Shown: piece by piece, positions 57,024 through 64,000 of the stretch
How positions within the stretch are numbered: position 1 is the first letter of the stretch
Layout: each line of letters starts with the position of its first letter
DNA from: PALSA-350 sp963794165
GTDB taxonomy: Bacteria; Acidobacteriota; Terriglobia; Terriglobales; Acidobacteriaceae
Direction: 5' to 3'
Length of the DNA stretch: 64,000 bases
NCBI GenBank assembly: GCA_963794165.1
Contig: CAWCCT010000011.1
Span: 744,001-808,000, forward strand
Program-made: the position numbers and the translations under genes
Notes under the pieces: model-generated
What the model saw: only the letters and a program-made list of their open reading frames with translations
Databases searched by the model: none
What the model was told of the DNA's origin: nothing

Positions 57024-57935
57024 TCAGGCAGACCCTTTAGCCTTCTTCGGCATCTCCCCGGTGAGGATCAGTCCGAAGCGCTTGCGCATTTCTTTCAAGT
57101 ACGCTGCCTCGCCCGGATCCAGCTCCAGGGTTGCCGTGCCTTGATAGCCGATGTCCTGAAGCGCTTCATACACGGCTTTCCAATCGATGTCGCCCTCACC
57201 CAAGGGTACCCAGGCAGCTACGGATTTATCGGTGCCGGGCTCGCGGGTAAAGGAAAAGTCTTTGATATGCAACTTGACGATTCGCTTTCCCAAAACTCGA
57301 ATCCAATCCTGCGGGTAGCCGTAGAGCACTACATTGCCCACATCAAAATAAGCCCGTATTCGGGGCGAATCGTACTCGTCGATATAACGGGCAAACTCCA
57401 GCGGGCTTAGCAGGAACTTGTTCCACACTTCCTCCAGCGCCAGCGTGATATTCAATTCGTCCGCCAAAGGAATCAGCTTGCGGATGACCACTTGAGAACG
57501 CTCATAGGCCTCTTTGTAAGTGGTTTGGGCATTCACCACGGCAGGCACGAGAAGCACCGTCGAAGCTCCCCACAAATGCGCGTTGCGAATGGAGACGCGC
57601 GCACCATCCAGGCTCTTTTCCACCACCGCCGGATCGGCCGAGGAAAACGGATATTGCCAGTGGTCCATGTTCATGACCGAATGGATCGGCAGGCCGGTTT
57701 TCTCGGACGCGGCCTTCATCTTCTCCGCATCCCCCTGATCGCGCGTCGTGGGGCACTCTATGCGCTCGAAGCCGCAATCCTTGGCAAGCTGAAACTGCTC
57801 CATGATCGATATCTTCGTGGGCAACATGTTGTACTCAACCGCCATGGCGATAGGTAAGCGAGCTCCAGCTCTGGCACGCACCGTAGACATCACAGTCAAA
57901 GCGGCGGCGGTTTGCAAAAATCTTCGACGATCCAT
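57024..57935 (-). CDS. Exported sugar phosphate isomerase/epimerase-like TIM barrel
   Basis: A 303-residue protein. The start MDRRRFLQTAAALTV is a Tat-like leader ending near RARA. The barrel of the AP_endonuc_2/hydroxypyruvate-isomerase-like type has LALEEVWNKFL, RAYFDVGNV and LHIKDFSF, with Glu, Asp and His residues placed to bind a metal. ATG 57935 has AAGGA 5 nt upstream; the frame continues to 57956. It lies 395 bp upstream of the cytochrome/PQQ operon on the same strand, with the repeat block between. It is a second exported isomerase-like enzyme after the one at 32551 and diverges from the TonB receptor gene. Confidence 0.86.
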   Translation of the reverse strand: MDRRRFLQTAAALTVMSTVRARAGARLPIAMAVEYNMLPTKISIMEQFQLAKDCGFERIECPTTRDQGDAEKMKAASEKTGLPIHSVMNMDHWQYPFSSADPAVVEKSLDGARVSIRNAHLWGASTVLLVPAVVNAQTTYKEAYERSQVVIRKLIPLADELNITLALEEVWNKFLLSPLEFARYIDEYDSPRIRAYFDVGNVVLYGYPQDWIRVLGKRIVKLHIKDFSFTREPGTDKSVAAWVPLGEGDIDWKAVYEALQDIGYQGTATLELDPGEAAYLKEMRKRFGLILTGEMPKKAKGSA

Positions 57936-58091
57936 AATTTCCTTAAATCCTCGCACCCTACGAACCGGGCAAGCAAATATTACGTTATAAAGTGCTCAGT
58001 AAGTCCGCCTGAACAGGTATTCACCTTCGCGGAGTCCGATCTCGGGCAAACCGATTGTTTAGAAAAAGTTAACCATTTCTTATTTTTGTAA

Positions 58092-58120
58092 TTGACTCAT
58101 ATTCCAACACTCATTAACAT
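58092..58120 (+). promoter_or_regulatory. Sigma-70-like promoter for the TonB-dependent receptor gene
   Basis: TTGACT (58092-58097) is separated by 17 bp from TAACAT (58115-58120), a match of four of six to TATAAT. It lies in an AT-rich tract in an otherwise GC-rich region, about 175 bp upstream of the gene's GTG. The gap 57936-58295 has no other gene. Confidence 0.5.
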
Positions 58121-58295
58121 CAAGCCCATCTAGCCAGACTCGGTACCCGGCACGTCGAATATCCAGCGGTTTTTCTAGGGTTGTTCTTACGGGCCTCTGA
58201 TCGCAGTGATTCGTGCGCACGCACGCAGAACCCCGGGCCGTCTTCGATTTGCCTTAACAGAGCTAGTACATTACGAGCTACATTTTGGGGGTTAT

Positions 58296-61200
58296 GTGAA
58301 CAAACTCAAGGGTCTAGTACCTTCTCGTCCGCGTCCGTCTTCCATCCTGCTGGTCCTGCTGATGTGTTTCGTCGGGACTATTCCTTCTTTCGCGCAAAGC
58401 GCCGCGATTCTCCATGGCACCGTGACTGATGCGGGCGGAGCCGCAATTCCTTCGGCCAAAGTCACAGTGACCGACGTTGCTACGTCCGTAGTCACCAACA
58501 CCACGGCCGACGGTTCCGGGAACTACTCCTTTCCTAGCCTGGTGCCGGCCGAATATACCGTCACCGTAGAAGCGCCTGGCTTCAAGACCGAGGAGCTCAA
58601 GGGCATCGTTTTGACGGTGAATCAGAACGCGCGAGAGGACATCAAACTGCAAGTGGGCTCGGTCGACACCAGGGTGGAAGTAACTGGGGCCGCGCCGCTG
58701 GTCGACACCAGCACTGCCAGCGTGGGCACGGTAATCTCCGGGCGTGACGTGGTTGACCTGCCACTCAATGTGCGCCGTTTCGGCGCGCTCGCGATTCTAG
58801 TTCCTGGAACCGTGCCAGACCTTCCAATAGGCACCATTTCCGGCGGCTTCGCAAATTCCACCTTCGGATCACCGTTTAGCGAATCGACCTACGCTGCGAA
58901 CGGAGCTCGCTCGTCGAGCAACAACACGCTGATTGACGGGGTCGACTCCAGGAATCTAACTTTTGGCGGATTCGCCGTTCAGCCGTCGCCCGACGCGGTG
59001 CAGGAATTCAAGATTCAGACCAATATCTACGACGCGGCCTTCGGCAAAACGGCTGGCTCAACCATCAATCTGATCACCAAGTCTGGTTCCAATTCGTTCC
59101 ACGGATCGGTTTACGAATTTCTTCGCAACGACGCGTTGGACGCCTCGAACTACTTTAACCCGGTCAAGCCAGAGCTTCGCCGGAACCAGTACGGCGCATC
59201 GATTGGCGGCCCGATCTGGAAGGCGAAAAAGCTCTTCTTCTTTTTCAACTATGAAGGCTTGCGCCTGGTGCAAGGGCAGAGCGCAACTTCCCTGGTGCCC
59301 ACTGCAGCCCAACGAGCAGGAGACCTGAGCGGCCTGCTGACAGGGACTACCGCCAACGTGTGCGGAGCGGGCGGTCCCTCCAACTATAACTACGACACTG
59401 GCCAGCTCTTCTATCCTACGAGTGAGACCTTAATCACCTGCGCCAGCGGCCTCAACGCCGGGCAGACCAAACTGGTCGGCACACCTGTTCCGGGCAACCA
59501 GATCACCTCCATCGATCCGGTGGCCGCCCATGTGCTCTCTCTCAATGCCTTCCCTTTGCCGAACCTGACGGGGACCGCCGGCGTTAACTACATCAACTCA
59601 GAGCCGTCGACCCGCTACGACGACCAGTACGATGCGCGAGTTGACTACGACATCAGCGAGAAAGACCAGGTGTTTGGCCGGTACATCCTCGGGCAGGCTA
59701 ATATCGTGAACCCTACCACTGGGTACAGCACGTTGCCGGGCTTCGGCGACAAGCTGTATTTCCGCGGACAGAATGTGGCGATTGGCTGGACCCACACCTT
59801 CGGCCCGCGTCTTCTCAATGAGGCGCTGTTTGGCTTCCAGCGCGACACCGATATCAACAATTGCGCATCGTGCCCCCGGCCTGCCGGCTTCATGGAGAGC
59901 TTCGGAATCCAGGGTTTGACCGCCCTGTCACCGTCCCTTGAAGGCTTCCCGCCATTCGAGTTCGTCAACTTCTCTGCCGTTGGTGACTCTAACTACCGCC
60001 CGGTCATCAGCCCGGATATGATTGAGAAATACCAGGATACCGTCACGATCACGCGTGGCAAACAGACCATTGTGGCTGGGGCAGACATTCAACCCTGGCA
60101 GGTGCTTGGTGAAGAGGCGCCATACTCTCCGCATGGCGAGTTAGATTACAACGGCCAGTATGCCGCGTTGGCCGGCGAGCTGAACGGTGGTGTTTCCAGC
60201 GCCTCAGACTTGGCTGACTTTCTGCTCGGCGCTCCCCACGGGGCCAACCGCAGCCTGCACTTTGAGAATACCAACCAGGTTGGCGGTAACTTCATCAGCT
60301 TGTTCTTTCAAGACAACGTCAAGGTCACCCAGAACTTATCGTTCAACGCCGGCATGCGTTGGGAGTACCGCCGGCCGGCGATCGACAAGCACGACAATTA
60401 TGTAACCCTGGTGCCGACCGGGCCCAAGTTCAGCGGGCCGGGCAACGCTACCCTGGTGACGGCGGCGCCCAACGCACAGAACGACTCGTTTTGCACTGAT
60501 CCAGCCTACTCGTACCTAACGACTACGGATGGGCGCTGTTTAGTTTCCACTTCAGCGCAACGGGCGGCGCTAGGATTTACCGGCCGCACACAGCAGACCC
60601 TGATCTTTCCCGTGCACCACGATTTCGCGCCACGCCTCGGAATCGTTGTTCGTCCTACGGGATCGGACAAGCTTATAGTGCGCACCGGCTACGGCTTGTT
60701 CTACGACCTGCCTAACTTCAATAACCAGCATTTCGTCGACGACAACCCGGTGTTTTCTCCGTCCCAGCTGTTTGTTACTACCCAAGGACAGCCGCCGACC
60801 GCGACCAGCGAGAACGTATTTGGCGCCTCGGGCATCCCCAAGCTGACCGACCAATTCATTTCTCTGTATGTCGAGCCACACTACCTGGCGCCTTATTTCC
60901 AGCAGTGGAGTTTCGGCATTCAAAGCCAACTTTCCGCAGACTGGGCATTGGACATTGCCTATATCGGAACCAAGGGGACCAAGATCGGCAATCTGCACCT
61001 CTCCGGCAACCAGGCCGAGCCGGGCACAACTCCTCTGCAATCGCGCCGTCCGTATGTCGATCTGGGGACCTCGCTGTACACGACCTCGGACGGATCCTCG
61101 ATCTATAACGCCCTGCAGTTCAAGCTGACCAAGCGGCTGAGCCATGGGCTCAACCTTCTCACCTCTTACACATTCGCCAAATCCCTCGACAACTCTGAGG

Positions 61201-61829
61201 GCGACGAAGGCTTTGGCGCCGGCGCCAACGGTAGTAACCTCCCGCAGGACGACAACAACCTGGCGTTCGAATGGTCGCGGTCCTATACCGATGCACGCCA
61301 CAGGATCGTGGTCAACGCGGTCTACGATCTGCCCTTTGGCAAGGGGAGAGCATATCTCAACGACAAAGGCATCCTGAATGCAATTGTGGGTGGATGGGAA
61401 GCATCTGCTATCGTCTCCTATCAGACCGGCTACCCCTTCGTCGTCCTGGGTCCGGATTTCTCCAACACCAACTCCAGCTCTCCGCGCCCTAACCGCACTT
61501 GCAGCGGCGTCGGCCAGAAGAGCGTTACCAACTGGTTCAACACGAGCTGTTTCACACCTGCCGGATCGGCCTCCGCTCCGACCTTTGGCAATGCACGGCG
61601 CAACATCCTCGACGCACCCGGCGATTCAAATACAGATTTAGCCGTGCTGCGTCATTTCAATCTATGGGAGAAGGCTGACTTGGAATTCCGCGGGGAATTC
61701 TTCGACGCCTGGAACACTCCGTTATTCGCTCCTCCTGGCAATAACATATCCTCGCCGCCAACTCTGTCGAGACTCACACAGGCTAACGATGGACGCAATA
61801 TCCAGTTCGGCCTGAAGATTCTCTTCTGA
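58296..61829 (+). CDS. TonB-dependent receptor (Oar-like) with carboxypeptidase-regulatory-like domain
   Basis: About 1177 residues. A signal peptide ends near SFAQ. The carboxypeptidase-regulatory-like beta domain (about 38-120) has HGTVTDAGGAAIPSAKVTV, then a plug with DVVDLPLN and the conserved NNTLIDGVDSRN, and a very long barrel ending with ...LKILF, whose terminal Phe is the outer-membrane sorting signal. The Oar-like family of Acidobacteriota imports or senses unknown large substrates. GTG 58296 has GGGGG just upstream and gives a normal signal; an upstream frame opens at GTG 58206. It may take up oligosaccharides made by the exported hydrolases nearby, but specificity is not visible. 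Confidence 0.92.
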   Translation: MNKLKGLVPSRPRPSSILLVLLMCFVGTIPSFAQSAAILHGTVTDAGGAAIPSAKVTVTDVATSVVTNTTADGSGNYSFPSLVPAEYTVTVEAPGFKTEELKGIVLTVNQNAREDIKLQVGSVDTRVEVTGAAPLVDTSTASVGTVISGRDVVDLPLNVRRFGALAILVPGTVPDLPIGTISGGFANSTFGSPFSESTYAANGARSSSNNTLIDGVDSRNLTFGGFAVQPSPDAVQEFKIQTNIYDAAFGKTAGSTINLITKSGSNSFHGSVYEFLRNDALDASNYFNPVKPELRRNQYGASIGGPIWKAKKLFFFFNYEGLRLVQGQSATSLVPTAAQRAGDLSGLLTGTTANVCGAGGPSNYNYDTGQLFYPTSETLITCASGLNAGQTKLVGTPVPGNQITSIDPVAAHVLSLNAFPLPNLTGTAGVNYINSEPSTRYDDQYDARVDYDISEKDQVFGRYILGQANIVNPTTGYSTLPGFGDKLYFRGQNVAIGWTHTFGPRLLNEALFGFQRDTDINNCASCPRPAGFMESFGIQGLTALSPSLEGFPPFEFVNFSAVGDSNYRPVISPDMIEKYQDTVTITRGKQTIVAGADIQPWQVLGEEAPYSPHGELDYNGQYAALAGELNGGVSSASDLADFLLGAPHGANRSLHFENTNQVGGNFISLFFQDNVKVTQNLSFNAGMRWEYRRPAIDKHDNYVTLVPTGPKFSGPGNATLVTAAPNAQNDSFCTDPAYSYLTTTDGRCLVSTSAQRAALGFTGRTQQTLIFPVHHDFAPRLGIVVRPTGSDKLIVRTGYGLFYDLPNFNNQHFVDDNPVFSPSQLFVTTQGQPPTATSENVFGASGIPKLTDQFISLYVEPHYLAPYFQQWSFGIQSQLSADWALDIAYIGTKGTKIGNLHLSGNQAEPGTTPLQSRRPYVDLGTSLYTTSDGSSIYNALQFKLTKRLSHGLNLLTSYTFAKSLDNSEGDEGFGAGANGSNLPQDDNNLAFEWSRSYTDARHRIVVNAVYDLPFGKGRAYLNDKGILNAIVGGWEASAIVSYQTGYPFVVLGPDFSNTNSSSPRPNRTCSGVGQKSVTNWFNTSCFTPAGSASAPTFGNARRNILDAPGDSNTDLAVLRHFNLWEKADLEFRGEFFDAWNTPLFAPPGNNISSPPTLSRLTQANDGRNIQFGLKILF

Positions 61830-61849
61830 TCGTAGGAACAAACAGATCC

Positions 61850-61883
61850 GACGCAGCGCCCGGTTCCGGGCGCTGCGTCGTTT
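61850..61883 (+). terminator. Intrinsic terminator after the TonB receptor gene
   Basis: A 14-bp GC-rich stem (GACGCAGCGCCCGG paired with its complement, 61850-61863 and 61866-61879) closes a TT loop and is followed by a weak T-rich stretch (GTTTGT). Confidence 0.8.
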
Positions 61884-61968
61884 GTAGTTGGAACCAGCGG
61901 TAGGCTCTCAGGTAGGATGGAGGAAGCAGCCTTCTGCTACACCAGTCCCGGATTTCGGAGTTCTTTTT

Positions 61969-63195
61969 ATGATGGTTAAGGTCTCGAGAAAGCTCGCTGT
62001 GTCGTTGCTCATCACTACGTCCTTCCTGTTTGCGCAGACTCCCGGTGGCGCGAAACCGGCGCCACGCGTGGTGGTGATTGGCGTGAATGGCATGGAGATG
62101 GATGTGCTTCGGCCTCTCCTTCTCCAGGGCAAGATGCCTAACCTTGCCAGCGTGATCAAGCGGGGCGCATACGGCAAGCTGCGCACCGTCTCTGCCCCTA
62201 ACTGCCCACGGGTTTACAGCACTCTTTTCACCAGCACCTCACCGGAAGAGCATGGCGTCACCGGTTTCATTGTGGGCGGAGTCACTGCGAACACGAACAT
62301 GCTGAAAGAGGAGCCGATCTGGTCGATTCTCTCCAAGAATCACGTCACCGTTGGCATGGCAAATGTACCCGCGACCTTTCCTGTGATGCCGGTGAATGGC
62401 TACATGGTCAGTGGTATGCTCACCCGCGGGAAAAACTGTGAGGACGGCGTGCTGTGCGCTCCGAAGCTTTCCGAGGTGGAAGGAGGCAGTGCTGTATATC
62501 CCGCATCGCTGAAGCCGGAGTTGATCAAGAACGTGGGTGACTACTATGTCGATTGCGAGCGGATGCCCTCCGCCGCCGAGCTGCAGGGCCATGAATCGGA
62601 AGTGATTGACGCGTGGCTGAAGAAGGTAGACTTGATCCGCGAGCAACAGACGAGACTGTTCGACTACCTTTTGCAGAACCACCCCACTCAGTTCACCTGG
62701 CTGGGCCAGTCCTGTGAAGATCGCACCGGCCACTGGCTCTATCCGATTGCGCCTTACAACGCGGGATATAACCCGAAAATCAACGCAGTCCGTGTAAACG
62801 CCTTTCCTGACCAGTACATTGCCTTCGATAAAGTGCTGGGAAGTGTCCTGAAGCATATCGACGACAACACTTATCTCTTCATTGTGTCGGACCACGGCAT
62901 CAAGCCCTTGCGTGAGTTCGAACAGACCGACCCCCACATGCACATGGACCACGAAAAGACCACGCCGGTTATCGCCAAGCACGATTTTGCGGATGGAGAT
63001 GAAGTTCCAGGAACGTTCTTCGCCATGGGGCCAAATATCAAGCACGATCTGCGGCTGATGGGGCTCGAGGCAAGCGTCTACGACATAGCGCCTACCATCC
63101 TCTCCTTGTATGGAATCGAAGAGCCAAAGCAAATGCATGGACACGTTCTGACCCAGATCTTCCAAGGGTCCACGGACGTTGTGGCACAGAAGTAG
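61969..63195 (+). CDS. Exported alkaline-phosphatase-fold phosphodiesterase-like protein
   Basis: About 408 residues. A signal peptide ends near LFAQ. The type I phosphodiesterase/nucleotide pyrophosphatase fold is recognised by MPNLASVIKRGAYGKLRT, SPEEHGVTGF and LFIVSDHGIKPL, plus HMHMDHEKTTPVIAKHDF near the end. The first metal position, usually VxxDG, reads VIGVNGMEMD, with Asn where Asp is expected, and the nucleophile site is RVYSTLFT, with Ser in place of the usual Thr. Activity may be weaker or of another kind. ATG 61969 has GGAG 8 nt upstream; the frame opens at TTG 61888. It lies 139 bp after the TonB receptor behind a terminator. Confidence 0.8.
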   Translation: MMVKVSRKLAVSLLITTSFLFAQTPGGAKPAPRVVVIGVNGMEMDVLRPLLLQGKMPNLASVIKRGAYGKLRTVSAPNCPRVYSTLFTSTSPEEHGVTGFIVGGVTANTNMLKEEPIWSILSKNHVTVGMANVPATFPVMPVNGYMVSGMLTRGKNCEDGVLCAPKLSEVEGGSAVYPASLKPELIKNVGDYYVDCERMPSAAELQGHESEVIDAWLKKVDLIREQQTRLFDYLLQNHPTQFTWLGQSCEDRTGHWLYPIAPYNAGYNPKINAVRVNAFPDQYIAFDKVLGSVLKHIDDNTYLFIVSDHGIKPLREFEQTDPHMHMDHEKTTPVIAKHDFADGDEVPGTFFAMGPNIKHDLRLMGLEASVYDIAPTILSLYGIEEPKQMHGHVLTQIFQGSTDVVAQK

Positions 63196-63218
63196 CCTCA
63201 CGGCCGGAGTCGTGCCCC

Positions 63219-63398
63219 GGTTCCCTGACGAAGGCCGGGTGCCCCACATCTCGCTCGTTTTTCGCGAGATGTGGGATACCACCGACGTTGATCGCTAAGT
63301 GCTTCGGATGAATCAGAGTCAGAGGGAAGGTGCTGTGGTATCCCACATCTCGCGAAAAACGAGCGAGATGTGGGGCACCCGGCCTTCGTCAGGGAACC
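63219..63398. repeat. Double-hairpin dispersed element, copy 3
   Basis: The same 180-bp element as at 20316, in inverted orientation: arms with CATCTCGC/GCGAGATG hairpins and a spacer of about 50 bp that matches copy 1 almost base for base when reverse-complemented. It lies in the 288-bp gap between the phosphodiesterase and TPR genes, which has no other recognisable content. Confidence 0.88.
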
Positions 63399-63483
63399 AG
63401 AGGCAGCCCACCCCCGCGGTACTCGGTTCGTAAGTGGAGTTCTCCATGGCCGCAAACTAAGGCAGAACGACAAATCCCGGCAA

Positions 63484-64000
63484 CTAGCGGTGGCGTTGCA
63501 GAGTTTTGATTTGGGCACGCACTTTTTCTGCATCCGCAGTGCGGCCTAAACTCACGTAAGCTTGGGCGAGCAACTGAAGCTCGTCCACACTCACCGATGC
63601 ATCCTTCACGTGAGGTTCCAGTAACTCCAAGACATCAGCGAATTGCCGGTCCTCGAGTTGCTCCTGGGCAAGCCCGATTAGTGCGTCCCGGTTAACTGGA
63701 TCCAAAAGAAGAACCGCTTCGAACTGATCTTCCGCAGCCACCCGATCGCCGGATTTCAAGTCGATGTGGGCGAGCAGAAGGCGGCCGTCGAGTTCCCCTG
63801 GCAACCGAGTAACTGCAACCTCCAGCATTTTCCGTGCGCCTTGCGAATCGCCCAGCTTGGCGAGTGCCTGCCCCTCGTAGAGCGCCGCCAAGGCATCCTC
63901 GGGATGCGCCTTTCGTGCGCGTTCAAGATGATCGACTGCTTTGCGATACTCCCCCGACTTGAATTCCAATTCTCCCAGTTGCCGCAAAGCGGCCTGGGAG
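63484..64000 (-). CDS. TPR-repeat protein, C-terminal part (runs off right edge)
   Basis: The frame is open through the right edge, continuing upstream of 63987 as SQAALRQLGELEFKSG, so the true start is outside. The visible 171 residues contain about five TPR units (for example AHPEDALAALYEGQALAKLGDSQGARKM, LDPVNRDALIGLAQEQLEDRQ). It ends with a basic tail, LQRHR. It resembles the other TPR proteins in this window in style only. No catalytic or signal motif is visible in this fragment. Confidence 0.78.
   Translation of the reverse strand, partial: SQAALRQLGELEFKSGEYRKAVDHLERARKAHPEDALAALYEGQALAKLGDSQGARKMLEVAVTRLPGELDGRLLLAHIDLKSGDRVAAEDQFEAVLLLDPVNRDALIGLAQEQLEDRQFADVLELLEPHVKDASVSVDELQLLAQAYVSLGRTADAEKVRAQIKTLQRHR

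Noticed and set aside
62239..63282. A 347-residue minus-strand open frame over the phosphodiesterase-like gene
   Set aside because: It is antisense to a gene with signal peptide and fold motifs, and its start lies inside a repeat element.
1..64000. tRNA or rRNA genes
   Set aside because: No cloverleaf-like or rRNA-like sequence was noticed in the gaps; this was by eye, so a covariance search would be needed to exclude them fully.

Overview
The window looks like a chromosomal piece of an Acidobacteriota genome, most likely class Terriglobia. That is inferred from gene content: a large permease of the acidobacterial duplicated orphan permease (ADOP) type, an Oar-like TonB-dependent receptor with an N-terminal carboxypeptidase-regulatory-like domain, DUF1501/DUF1549/DUF1553 proteins, many PQQ dehydrogenases with c-type cytochromes, many Tat-exported enzymes, and dispersed palindromic repeats between genes. 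No rRNA, tRNA, CRISPR array, prophage or transposase gene was found. Two genes run off the window, a Wzi-like protein at the left edge and a TPR protein at the right edge.

Region 1 (1-20.2 kb) is a surface-polysaccharide and redox island. A leftward operon runs porin-like protein, small cytochrome c, CuA-type cupredoxin, cytochrome c lipoprotein, HprK-like kinase, NTP_transf_5 nucleotidyltransferase, Wzi-like protein. Divergent from it, a rightward operon encodes a Wza-type export protein with SLBB domains, a Wzz-type chain-length protein, an O-antigen ligase/polymerase and a GT2 glycosyltransferase. Two GT4 glycosyltransferases follow on the minus strand. Next come an OmpR-type response regulator and its histidine kinase, a coiled-coil outer-membrane protein and a blue-copper protein, ending in a strong terminator, and then a Tat-exported ferritin-like protein. 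Direct repeats of TTGTCA-like heptamers at exact 11-bp spacing lie in three intergenic regions of this island (four arrays). They look like PhoB/OmpR-family sites and suggest that the local two-component system controls the island. This is the most interesting inference in the window.

Region 2 (20.2-29.2 kb) holds assorted genes: a Tat-exported metallophosphoesterase, a short divergent cytochrome P450, a phenol-MetA-like outer-membrane protein, an APC permease, an unrecognised exported protein and an ADOP permease.

Region 3 (29.3-63.5 kb) concerns exported carbohydrate and peptide catabolism. It has three PQQ-dehydrogenase modules: one with a fused haem domain and two paired with a dihaem cytochrome. 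Beside them lie a DUF1080 hydrolase, two exported sugar-isomerase-like TIM barrels and a GH20 hexosaminidase. A DUF1549/1553, DUF1501 and DUF2231-cytochrome trio also lies here, its DUF1501 gene carrying an apparent 5' frameshift. Other genes are an operon of M81 peptidase, CutC and a dipeptide-type ABC transporter without ATPases, a sulfatase-TPR protein with a TPR partner, a TonB-dependent receptor and a phosphodiesterase-like protein.

Intergenic repeats are prominent. A double-hairpin element of about 180 bp occurs three times, once nested inside a second palindromic element. Related REP-like modules lie at about 30.2, 33.8-34.1 and 56.7-57.0 kb. They generate several spurious open frames.
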